Assembly (NCBI GenBank): GCA_029556005.1 | Contig: JAKQGT010000265.1 | Span: 1-9,584 of the forward strand | Direction of reading: 5' to 3' | Length of the DNA stretch: 9,584 nt | From: Chlamydiota bacterium | GTDB lineage: Bacteria > Chlamydiota > Chlamydiia > Chlamydiales > Simkaniaceae | Shown here: piece after piece, positions 1 through 5,916 of the stretch | How positions within the stretch are numbered: position 1 is the first letter of the stretch | Layout of the letters: each line of letters opens with the position of its first letter | The notes under the pieces: generated by a model | Database searches by the model: none | What the model was told of the DNA's origin: nothing | What the model saw: only the letters and a program-made list of their open reading frames with translations | Translations under genes and position numbers: made by a program

Positions 1-115
1 CTGTCTCAGGAAGGATGATCCCTCCCTTTAAGGTTTCTTCCTTTTCCATGCGTTGGACAAGGACCCGATTTCCAACAGGTTTAAGAGAAACTTTCTTTTG
101 AGTTTGTTGTGTCAT
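1..115 (-). CDS. groES: GroES co-chaperonin, N-terminal part (runs off window)
   Basis: This is the 5' end of the 10-kDa co-chaperonin that caps GroEL in the cytoplasm and closes its folding chamber. Only 38 codons are present and the gene leaves the window at base 1. The visible peptide begins MTQQTQKKVSLKPVGNRVLV and continues to a GGIILPET segment. The KP-G-RVLV-R and T-GGIILP blocks are the signature of the GroES N-terminus (first beta strands, just before the mobile loop). The start is fixed by a near-perfect Shine-Dalgarno sequence, AAGGAGGAG (133 to 125 on the minus strand), nine bases before the ATG. groEL would be expected beyond the window edge. A CIRCE-like operator lies upstream, which agrees with HrcA heat-shock control. 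The gene is divergent from pepF. Identification is secure; the truncation is caused by the window edge. Confidence 0.94.
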   Translation of the reverse strand, partial: MTQQTQKKVSLKPVGNRVLVQRMEKEETLKGGIILPET

Positions 116-165
116 AGTTATTTGCTCCTCCTTAATGAGAAATGTAGTATAACTTTCTAGTTCTT

Positions 166-194
166 AAGATAGATGAGCTACCAATTTTTTTCAA
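166..194 (-). promoter_or_regulatory. Second candidate groES promoter, downstream of CIRCE
   Basis: On the minus strand TTGAAA (194-189) and TATCTT (171-166) are separated by 17 bp. The -35 is a 4 of 6 match and the -10 a 4 of 6 match to the vegetative sigma consensus. The CIRCE would then sit just upstream of the -35 rather than over the start site. Only start-site mapping can decide between this and the 255-227 candidate. Confidence 0.35.
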
Positions 195-200
195 GAAAAT

Positions 201-227
201 TTAGCACTTTCAAATCTCAGTTGCTAA
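201..227 (-). promoter_or_regulatory. CIRCE-like operator (HrcA binding site) upstream of groES
   Basis: The inverted repeat TTAGCACTT-N9-AGTTGCTAA matches the CIRCE consensus TTAGCACTC-N9-GAGTGCTAA at 8 of 9 positions in one half and 6 of 9 in the other, with the exact 9-bp spacer. The two halves pair with each other at 7 of 9 positions. It lies 86 bp upstream of the groES start codon, where CIRCE is found in HrcA-regulated groESL operons, including those of Chlamydia. It is degenerate in one half, so repression may be weaker than at a perfect CIRCE. Confidence 0.85.
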
Positions 228-255
228 TTGAATTTTTTATTTGCGAAGGAATCAA
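227..255 (-). promoter_or_regulatory. Candidate groES promoter overlapping the CIRCE edge
   Basis: On the minus strand TTGATT (255-250) and TTCAAT (232-227) are separated by 17 bp. The -10 match is only 4 of 6. The predicted transcription start falls inside the CIRCE, the arrangement in which bound HrcA would block transcription directly. A competing candidate lies downstream at 194-166. Confidence 0.35.
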
Positions 256-324
256 AAAAAATGTCCTGTACTAAGATCAAAAGATGAGGTAATTTGAAGA
301 GCCTTAATTATAGAGGATTTATGT

Positions 325-2139
325 ATGGCTAAAACACGCAAAGAAGTTCAAAAAAATGACCGGTGGAATGTCGAGAGCTTTTTCCCTAACCTAGAATCCT
401 GGGAAGCCGCTTTTCAAGCCCTTACCCAAAACAAGAAAGAGTTGTTACGGTGGCCCGAATTGGCTGCTTATCAAGGAAAATTAGGGGAGGGTCCAGAAAA
501 ACTCCATGAACTTCTCAAAAAATCCTTTAACATAGAACGGGAGTTGATTAGGCTTTATACCTATGCCCATCTCCGACATGACGAAGATGTCACCTATGAA
601 CCCCATAAAAACATCTACGATCGCATCTCTCTTTTGTATTATGACTTTCAAAACGAAACCTCTTGGATACAACCTGAAATTCTCCAGCTTCCCGAGAAAA
701 CGTTAAAAGCGTATCTCAAAAGCGAAGTTTTAAAGGACCACCACATTTTCTTACAGAAAATTTCCGCTTTAAAGCCCTATACCCTTACAGCTGATAAAGA
801 GCATTTGATCACATTAGCGGGGAAGGCATTGCAAACCCCTGAGAAAGCATTTGGAGTCTTTAATAATGCAGACTTGAAATTTGGAACGATCGCCGATGAG
901 CAGGGGGAGACGAAAGAGTTGACACATGGAACCTATAGTCTCTATCTCCAATCTAAAGATCGTACCCTTAGAAAAAACGCAGCCTTGAAATTGCATGAAA
1001 AATATGGACAATTTGAAAACACCGTCTCAGAGTTGATCAATGGTCAAGTTCAAAGGCATGTATTTGAAGCTAAGGCTCGTAACTATCCCTCTTGTTTGGA
1101 CGCTGCCCTCATTCCTCATCAGATTCCTACGCAAGTTTATCATAATTTAGTACAAACGGTGCGCGAAAATATTTCCGTTTTACATCGGTATGTCAGTTTG
1201 CGTAAAAAACTTCTCGGTGTGGAGCAGCTCCATTTTCATGACCTCTATGTCTCTCTAGTTCCCGACTATGAAAGACACTATACGTTTCCTGAAGCTGAAA
1301 AACTCGTGCTGGAAGCTCTTATCCCCTTGGGAGAAGCGTACTGTCAGACCCTTCAGAGGGGTTTTGAGAAAGATCGCTGGGTCGATCGTTTTGAAAATGC
1401 CCAAAAACGCTCGGGGGCCTACTCGAGTGGATGTTATGATAGCTTTCCCTATATACTCATGAATTTTCAAGGGACCTTAAGAGATGTCATGACCCTAGCT
1501 CATGAAGCCGGGCATAGCATGCACTCGTATTATAGCAATCAAAACCAACCCTATCAGTACTCTCACTATCCCATTTTTGTAGCGGAAGTGGCTTCGACAT
1601 TTAACGAGGAACTCGTTTTCCGCAAGCTTCTCGAAAAAGCAAAAAGTAAAGAAGAGCGCTGCTATCTTTTAAATCAAAAAATCGATGATATCCGCTCTAC
1701 CCTCTTTAGACAAACACAGTTTGCAGAATTTGAACTCACGTTGCATACCCTCGCTGAAAAAGGGATCCCTTTAACAGCCACCTCTCTTAAGGCTGCTTAC
1801 CGAAAACTCAATCAGGATTACTATGGCCCCGATCTTTTCATTGACCCAGAAATTGATGTAGAATTTTTACGCATCCCTCACTTTTATTACAATTTTTATG
1901 TCTATCAGTATGCGACGGGAATTAGTGCAGCGTTCGCTCTTGTTGAGAGAATGATGCAAGAGGGAGAAGCGGCAAAAAAAGATTACCTTCAATTTTTATC
2001 CTCGGGATCTTCCCGTTATCCTGTCGATCTCTTAGAGAGAGCTGGAGTCAATATGCGAGAAAATAGACCGATAAAAAGTCTAATCGACCATTTTTCCTCA
2101 CTCGTAGATCGCTTGGAAAAAGAATTTTCCTCTTGCTGA
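325..2139 (+). CDS. pepF: Oligoendopeptidase F (M3B zinc metallopeptidase)
   Basis: This is a cytoplasmic zinc endopeptidase of family M3B that cleaves oligopeptides, generally thought to recycle peptides released by larger proteases. At 604 residues it is the usual PepF length. The N-terminal half (about 1-200) is the helical oligopeptidase-F N-domain. The zinc site is HEAGH at 393-397 inside LAHEAGHSMHSYY, with E394 as catalytic base, H393 and H397 as ligands, and E421 in FVAEVASTFNE as the likely third ligand. The segment from about 515 with PHFYYNFYVYQYATG is the conserved Tyr/His substrate-binding region of M3 enzymes. The start at 325 is supported by AGAGGA eight bases upstream. There is no signal peptide. 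It is divergent from groES, a neighbour pairing I recall from Chlamydia trachomatis (CT111-CT112). ptsH follows after 56 bp. All key residues are present, so it should be active. Confidence 0.96.
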   Translation: MAKTRKEVQKNDRWNVESFFPNLESWEAAFQALTQNKKELLRWPELAAYQGKLGEGPEKLHELLKKSFNIERELIRLYTYAHLRHDEDVTYEPHKNIYDRISLLYYDFQNETSWIQPEILQLPEKTLKAYLKSEVLKDHHIFLQKISALKPYTLTADKEHLITLAGKALQTPEKAFGVFNNADLKFGTIADEQGETKELTHGTYSLYLQSKDRTLRKNAALKLHEKYGQFENTVSELINGQVQRHVFEAKARNYPSCLDAALIPHQIPTQVYHNLVQTVRENISVLHRYVSLRKKLLGVEQLHFHDLYVSLVPDYERHYTFPEAEKLVLEALIPLGEAYCQTLQRGFEKDRWVDRFENAQKRSGAYSSGCYDSFPYILMNFQGTLRDVMTLAHEAGHSMHSYYSNQNQPYQYSHYPIFVAEVASTFNEELVFRKLLEKAKSKEERCYLLNQKIDDIRSTLFRQTQFAEFELTLHTLAEKGIPLTATSLKAAYRKLNQDYYGPDLFIDPEIDVEFLRIPHFYYNFYVYQYATGISAAFALVERMMQEGEAAKKDYLQFLSSGSSRYPVDLLERAGVNMRENRPIKSLIDHFSSLVDRLEKEFSSC

Positions 2140-2195
2140 AAAAATAGCATCAAGGTATCTCAGAGCTAGGCAAGTAATAATAAAGCAGAATTCCT

Positions 2196-2480
2196 ATGCA
2201 TTCTAAAGAGAAAATAAAAAAATCCTTTGTCATTTTAAATGATAAGGGACTCCATACGCGCCCTGCAACAGAGCTTGTTAAGTGCGCGCAGATCTATAAA
2301 TCTCAGATTTTTTTGGTCTATCAAGGACTCAATGTCAATGCAAAATCCCTGCTTGGAATTTTGATGCTTGCTGCATCACGCGGCGCTAAGATTGATATCG
2401 AAGCCGAGGGGAACGATGCGGAAGATGCTGTGAATGCTATCATCACTCTCGCTAAAAACAAATTTAACATTCAGTATTAA
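2196..2480 (+). CDS. ptsH: Phosphocarrier protein HPr
   Basis: HPr receives a phosphate from enzyme I (PtsI) on a histidine and passes it to EIIA-type proteins, for sugar uptake or for regulation. The 94-residue product covers the whole HPr fold. The active-site motif GLHTRPA (18-24) has the phospho-histidine at H20. The second signature, NAKSLLGILML (48-58), has S51 at the position of the regulatory Ser46 of Firmicute HPr, so the protein keeps a serine that an HPr kinase could modify. The N-terminus is about five residues longer than the Bacillus protein. No good Shine-Dalgarno sequence precedes the ATG at 2196. It follows pepF by 56 bp and may be co-transcribed. No ptsI or EII gene lies in the window, so the partners must be elsewhere and a purely regulatory role is possible. 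Confidence 0.94.
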   Translation: MHSKEKIKKSFVILNDKGLHTRPATELVKCAQIYKSQIFLVYQGLNVNAKSLLGILMLAASRGAKIDIEAEGNDAEDAVNAIITLAKNKFNIQY

Positions 2481-2482
2481 AC

Positions 2483-2583
2483 GCGAATTCTGGATTAACT
2501 CTCTATGAAAACCTTCATCTTTTTGTGATCTTTTCAGGAAAAGCTGATCGAAGATAGCGCTTTAGCTATAATCCCGAATTCGC
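2483..2583. repeat. Terminal inverted repeat pair filling the ptsH/DUF151 gap
   Basis: The left arm (2483-2497) and right arm (2569-2583) are inverted copies matching at 14 of 15 positions, including a perfect 8-bp GCGAATTC/GAATTCGC end. The arms enclose 71 bp with no coding potential. Together they occupy almost the whole space between two convergent genes. A small non-autonomous element (MITE-like) or a remnant of one would look like this. A large stem acting as a bidirectional terminator is the alternative. No clear target-site duplication is visible. Confidence 0.55.
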
Positions 2584-2594
2584 TTTATGGATCC

Positions 2595-3008
2595 TTACTC
2601 TTCAACCCCTATGGTGCGGTCAAAGACCTCTTTGGTGCAATAAATAGGAATGTCATTTTCAAGAGCTAGCGTCAGGCAATCACTTGGACGGGCATCGATT
2701 TCCAAGATTTTGCGGCGATCGTCAAGGGTTTGCTCTACAAACAGACGGGCAAAATAAAGGGTATCTTGGACATCTGTAATCACCACTTGGAGGAGCTTAA
2801 TATCGAGACCTCCAAAGATCGCATTGATTAAATCGTGGGTATAGGGGCGTGGCTTGGTTTGATCGGCGAGGTGCATTTGGATATTTTGCCCTACATGAGG
2901 GGAAGTATAGATCGCAAACTGCTTATCTTGTGTCCCTAAGATAAACACTGTATACGACTGTGACTGCAGGATTTTATTGAACTGAATGGGAATAAGCTCG
3001 AAATCCAT
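2595..3008 (-). CDS. DUF151 / bifunctional nuclease (BFN) family protein
   Basis: This 137-residue cytoplasmic protein belongs to the DUF151 (BFN) family. Some plant and bacterial members are reported to have DNase and RNase activity, but the role in bacteria is not settled. The family marks are KPRPYTHDLI (about 52-61) and IDARPSDCLTLALENDIPIY (about 103-122). The second is the family's RPSDA-LALR-PI block, here with Cys in place of the usual Ala. The start at 3008 is supported by a purine-rich AAGGGGAGGGG just upstream, with short spacing. The gene lies 30 bp behind rpiA on the same strand, so the two are probably co-transcribed. It is convergent with ptsH. Family membership is clear; nuclease activity is only inferred from relatives. 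Confidence 0.88.
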   Translation of the reverse strand: MDFELIPIQFNKILQSQSYTVFILGTQDKQFAIYTSPHVGQNIQMHLADQTKPRPYTHDLINAIFGGLDIKLLQVVITDVQDTLYFARLFVEQTLDDRRKILEIDARPSDCLTLALENDIPIYCTKEVFDRTIGVEE

Positions 3009-3038
3009 ACCCCTCCCCTTTCTTTTATCATAGCAGAA

Positions 3039-3758
3039 TCATTCGAGTTGAGCAACAGTTCCGTCTGACTTTCCAATGAGGACGCGACCGGCTAAATTGA
3101 AGAAAAACCCTGTCTCTAAGACTCCTGGGATGCGGATCAGTTTTTCATGATCCCGTTCGGGGTCGTCTCTAAGGGAGTCAAACTGAATATCATAGATTAG
3201 ATTTCCATTATCGGTTAGATAAGGTCCATCTCTATCGTGAGAGCGGATCTTTCCATGAAAGCCCAGTTTTTTGATTTTATCAATGGTCGCCTCTCTTCCA
3301 AAGGGAAGGATTTCAACAGGAAGAGGATGTTTCCCAAGTTTTTCTACAACCTTACTTTCATCAACGATCACCACCATTTCGCGGCTACTATTGGCTAAGA
3401 TTTTTTCTCGAAGGAGTGCCCCTCCTCCTCCTTTAATCATACGTTTTTGGCTATCAATCTCATCTGCGCCATCAACTGTGATATCGATAAACGTAATGGC
3501 ATCGACATCTGCTAAAGGGATCCCTCCTCTTTTCGCTTGTTCTCGGGAGCGGATAGAGCTGGAAACGGCTTGGATCTGAAGACCTTCTGAAACGCGCTCA
3601 ATGAGTCGATTAATAAAATGGAAAACCGTCGATCCTGTTCCCAGTCCGACCAGCATTCCCTCTTTAATCCATTCAGCTGCAGCTTCGCCAGCCTTTTTCT
3701 TCATGAGTTCTTTATCCATACCATCATCTTTGCGCATACAATTTTTCGTGGCAATCAT
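3039..3758 (-). CDS. rpiA: Ribose-5-phosphate isomerase A
   Basis: RpiA interconverts ribose 5-phosphate and ribulose 5-phosphate in the non-oxidative pentose phosphate pathway. The sequence shows VGLGTGSTVF (37-46, phosphate-binding loop), TVDGADEID (94-102) and KGGGGALLREK (109-119). Counted from the first Met, D96, D99, K109 and E118 correspond to the E. coli active-site residues D81, D84, K94 and E103 with a constant offset of 15. All catalytic residues are therefore present. At 239 residues it is slightly long. Met14 (ATG at 3719), giving MDKELMKKKAGEAAAEW, fits the family N-terminus better and would make a 226-residue protein. Neither start has a convincing Shine-Dalgarno sequence. It leads the pair with the DUF151 gene and is divergent from the small gene at 3830. 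Function is certain, the start is not. Confidence 0.95.
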   Translation of the reverse strand: MIATKNCMRKDDGMDKELMKKKAGEAAAEWIKEGMLVGLGTGSTVFHFINRLIERVSEGLQIQAVSSSIRSREQAKRGGIPLADVDAITFIDITVDGADEIDSQKRMIKGGGGALLREKILANSSREMVVIVDESKVVEKLGKHPLPVEILPFGREATIDKIKKLGFHGKIRSHDRDGPYLTDNGNLIYDIQFDSLRDDPERDHEKLIRIPGVLETGFFFNLAGRVLIGKSDGTVAQLE

Positions 3759-3829
3759 TTTTATGCTTTTCTTTTTCTCTCAGAATATGAGATGGTAAAA
3801 ACAAGGAAACCCACGATAAGGTGTGCTCA

Positions 3830-4105
3830 ATGTCTCAACATAAAGGGCTTGCAGAAGAAAGCCACAAAACAAAAAAGACACGAGAAAAGCTTAGAAAACA
3901 TCTTGCTGAGATGGATGAAAATATTACCCCACAAGCCTTAAAGCGGAAATCCTCAGAAATCCATCGCTGGATTACGCGCCATGCTTCTGAGCGGATTGTC
4001 CTTCGCTCCAAATCCATTTCCTTATTCGATGAAAATCAAAATACCGCAGATTTAAGTCAAAAAGTGGCTCTTGTTGTAGAGCAACTCCGAAAAATGACAT
4101 CTTGA
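3830..4105 (+). CDS. Small charged protein of unknown function, upstream of tyrS
   Basis: I do not recognise this 91-residue protein. It begins MSQHKGLAEESHKTKKTREK and is very rich in Lys, Arg, Glu and His. It has no signal peptide, membrane segment or cysteine pairs, so it is probably cytoplasmic. Residues about 15-50 should be mostly helical. A less charged C-terminal part (from about 63, DENQNTADLSQKVALVVEQL) also looks helical. The ATG at 3830 is preferred because AAGGTG lies six bases upstream; an in-frame GTG at 3821 is inside that ribosome-binding site and is unlikely. It is read in the same direction as tyrS, 32 bp upstream, and divergent from rpiA. The basic N-half would allow nucleic-acid or ribosome binding, but nothing in the sequence proves that. 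The favourable start and operon-like position argue for a real gene. Confidence 0.7.
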   Translation: MSQHKGLAEESHKTKKTREKLRKHLAEMDENITPQALKRKSSEIHRWITRHASERIVLRSKSISLFDENQNTADLSQKVALVVEQLRKMTS

Positions 4106-4130
4106 GTCAAAAGTTCTAGAGAGCTACACT
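4102..4130 (+). promoter_or_regulatory. Weak candidate tyrS promoter giving a near-leaderless mRNA
   Basis: TTGAGT (4102-4107) and TACACT (4125-4130) are separated by 17 bp, and each matches the consensus at 4 of 6 positions. Transcription would begin about 7 bases on, essentially at the tyrS ATG (4138). The tyrS start has no good Shine-Dalgarno sequence, which is compatible with leaderless initiation. Read-through from the upstream small gene is an equally good explanation. Confidence 0.25.
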
Positions 4131-4137
4131 AGTAGAC

Positions 4138-5394
4138 ATGGAAAATGTCATTGATTTTTTAGAAAAGCGGGGCTTTGTCGATAATATCACAAGCGACGCC
4201 CTCAAAAAACGGGCTGAGAAACCCTTAAAGGTTTACATCGGTTTTGATCCCACAGCAGATAGCCTCCATTTAGGAAATCTGGTGGGCTTTGTGGCTCTAG
4301 ACTGGATGCAACGCTTTGGACACACACCTGTTGCCCTTCTGGGGGGAGCGACTGGGAAAATCGGTGATCCTTCTGGGAAAAGTACAGAGAGACCCCTCCT
4401 CTCTGAAGAAAAACTAGAGCATAATGTTTCTTGCATTCGTAAGCAGTTTGAACGGTGCCTCAAAAATCCCCAGATTCTCAACAATGATGACTGGTTTAGA
4501 GGTTATGGATTTATTGATTTTTTGCGGGATATAGGAAAACATTTTCGTGTTGGCCCGATGTTGGGTAAAGAGAGTGTGAGAAGTCGCATTCAATCAGAAG
4601 AAGGGATTAGTTACACAGAGTTTTCCTACCAAGTTCTCCAGGGGTATGATTTTTATTACTTAGCGGAAAAAGAGGACATTATTTTACAAATGGGGGGAAG
4701 TGATCAGTGGGGAAATATCACGGCAGGAATAGAACTTTCGCGTAAACTTTCGGGAAAACCTATTTTTGGAATGACCTATCCGTTACTGACGCGCAGTGAT
4801 GGAACAAAATTTGGAAAGAGCGAAGAGGGAGCTATCTGGCTCGATCCAGAAAAGACCTCTCCTTATCAATTTTACCAGTATTTGGTGCGTACAGCAGATG
4901 CAGATGTTATTCAACTGCTCCGGATGTTAACGTTTATTGATCTCGAAGAAATTCTTCATTTCGAAGAAGCGATTCAAGCCGGAACGTTGACACCCAATGC
5001 AGCACAAAAACGGCTAGCAGAAGAAGTGACGCGTTATGTTCATGGAGATCAAGGACTGCAAATCGCCCTTAAAGTGACCGAAGCTGCCGCACCGGGATCT
5101 GTAGCTAGTTTAGATCCCGAAGTCCTTGAAGAAATCGCGAAAGATATGCCACACATCTCCCTATCTTGTGCGCAAGTTGTGGATCAAAAATATACTGATA
5201 TTGCTGCAGCTTCTGGACTTCTCACAAGTAAAAGTGAAGCCGTGCGCCTCATCAAAAATGGGGGAGCCTATCTTAACAATGAAAAAGTCGATGACCCAGC
5301 TTTTGTCATTGAATCCAAACATGTCATCGGGGGGAAATATCTTCTTTTAGGATCTGGTAAGAAAAAGAAAATTCTTGTGAAGATAGAAAAATAA
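4138..5394 (+). CDS. tyrS: Tyrosyl-tRNA synthetase
   Basis: This class I aminoacyl-tRNA synthetase charges tRNA-Tyr with tyrosine in the cytoplasm. The 418-residue length is typical for bacterial TyrS. The Rossmann catalytic domain has the HIGH-type motif HLGN (44-47) and the KMSKS-type motif KFGKS (224-228). Tyrosine-binding residues are in the block FSYQVLQGYD (162-171), where Y164, Q168 and D171 occupy the usual places. GGSDQWGN (186-193) follows. The KFGKS form points to the TyrS rather than the TyrZ branch. The C-terminal S4-like RNA-binding domain covers about 350-418, with LTSKSEAVRLIKNGGAYLNN. The start is the only sensible one for the family, although no strong ribosome-binding site precedes it. 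It lies 32 bp after the small gene at 3830. It is complete and intact. Confidence 0.97.
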   Translation: MENVIDFLEKRGFVDNITSDALKKRAEKPLKVYIGFDPTADSLHLGNLVGFVALDWMQRFGHTPVALLGGATGKIGDPSGKSTERPLLSEEKLEHNVSCIRKQFERCLKNPQILNNDDWFRGYGFIDFLRDIGKHFRVGPMLGKESVRSRIQSEEGISYTEFSYQVLQGYDFYYLAEKEDIILQMGGSDQWGNITAGIELSRKLSGKPIFGMTYPLLTRSDGTKFGKSEEGAIWLDPEKTSPYQFYQYLVRTADADVIQLLRMLTFIDLEEILHFEEAIQAGTLTPNAAQKRLAEEVTRYVHGDQGLQIALKVTEAAAPGSVASLDPEVLEEIAKDMPHISLSCAQVVDQKYTDIAAASGLLTSKSEAVRLIKNGGAYLNNEKVDDPAFVIESKHVIGGKYLLLGSGKKKKILVKIEK

Positions 5395-5478
5395 ACTAAA
5401 ATTTTTTTAAAAAACATCAAAAAGAACTTGCTTGAAAATCAACATGATAGAACAATGAGGTTAGATGTTAAAAACCTA

Positions 5479-5512
5479 TTGTTGAATCTTTTTCGTTGAA
5501 AGAAAACAACAA
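5479..5512 (+). other. Hairpin 1 in the leader upstream of the IHF/HU gene
   Basis: TTGTTG (5479-5484) pairs with CAACAA (5507-5512). Inside, TTTTTC pairs with GAAAGA around a GTT loop, with one G-U pair and a small internal loop between the two stems. No T-run follows, so it is not an ordinary terminator. It lies 56-89 bp upstream of the start codon and may be part of a structured 5' leader. The preceding DNA (5395-5478) has only an A/T tract (T7A6 at 5402-5414) and no clear promoter. Confidence 0.4.
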
Positions 5513-5520
5513 GTCATGAG

Positions 5521-5546
5521 AAGAGAAGATTAATCTCTTTTGTTTA
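5521..5546 (+). terminator. Hairpin 2 plus T-rich stretch before the IHF/HU gene
   Basis: AAGAGA (5521-5526) and TCTCTT (5534-5539) form a 6-bp stem with a 7-base loop, followed by a T-rich stretch. The loop and right arm contain AGATTAATCT, an alternative palindrome. It could be a weak tyrS terminator or an attenuator. The T stretch ends just before the AAGGAG ribosome-binding site of the next gene, so leader folding could affect its translation. The stem is weak. Confidence 0.3.
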
Positions 5547-5567
5547 AAATTTAAGGAGCAGGGTGAT

Positions 5568-5882
5568 ATGGCAACGATTACAAAAAAGAAGCTCATCAGT
5601 GAGATTTCTCGCCGACGCGGTCTTCATCCCAATGAGGTGCGACTTGTCGTGCAATCTTTTCTTGATTGCATGACCGAGTATCTCTCGGATGGTGATCGCC
5701 TAGAGTTTCGCGACTTCGGGGTATTTGAAGTTGTAAAAAGAAAACAAAAAATTGGAAGAAATCCAAAGAATGCTGCAGTACCCATCGTCATTCCCGAGAG
5801 AAGAGCTGTTAAGTTCACTCCAGGAAAGAAGATGAAGAATCTGATTGAAACAGAGGAAACGCGGCAAGGCGCTGCTTTTTAA
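5568..5882 (+). CDS. ihfA: IHF/HU family DNA-bending protein
   Basis: This 104-residue nucleoid protein belongs to the HU/IHF family, which dimerises, bends DNA and helps compact the chromosome. The N-terminal helices (1-40) form the dimer core. RLEFRDFGVFEV (44-55) is the family saddle strand. The DNA-intercalating arm carries GRNPK at 63-67 with P66 at its tip, followed by NAAVPI and RRAVKFTPGKKMK (78-90). The GRNPKNA variant and the overall sequence closely recall the Chlamydia trachomatis protein CT267, annotated ihfA or himD there, so the symbol follows that usage. Whether it acts as HU-like homodimer or IHF cannot be told here. A strong AAGGAG lies nine bases before the ATG. A 173-bp leader region with two hairpins precedes it, and the CT266-like gene follows after 34 bp, probably in one operon. 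Confidence 0.93.
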   Translation: MATITKKKLISEISRRRGLHPNEVRLVVQSFLDCMTEYLSDGDRLEFRDFGVFEVVKRKQKIGRNPKNAAVPIVIPERRAVKFTPGKKMKNLIETEETRQGAAF

Positions 5883-5916
5883 AGCACGCTTTTAGTTGAA
5901 TTGAGGGTGGAAGCTT

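Noticed and set aside
1255..1470. Overlapping open frames on both strands within pepF
   Set aside because: They sit inside a well-conserved enzyme gene and have no start signals of their own.
2132..2160. TTGCTG-N17-TATCTC as a ptsH promoter
   Set aside because: The -10 matches at only 3 of 6 positions and the region is AT-rich, so chance is likely.
2527..2549. Short hairpin (CTTTT-CAGG-AAAAG with flanking GATC repeats) as a ptsH terminator
   Set aside because: The stem is nearly all A-T with a bulge and no following T-run; too weak to list separately from the larger inverted repeat.
3271..3579. 102-residue plus-strand frame antisense to rpiA
   Set aside because: Low-complexity Ser/Pro/Thr-rich shadow of a clearly identified gene.
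3821..3829. GTG at 3821 as start of the small gene
   Set aside because: The GTG overlaps the AAGGTG ribosome-binding site that fits the ATG at 3830.
3618..3941. 107-residue plus-strand reading frame over the rpiA 5' end and the small gene
   Set aside because: It overlaps rpiA antisense and the better-supported gene at 3830, has no ribosome-binding site and shows no family features.
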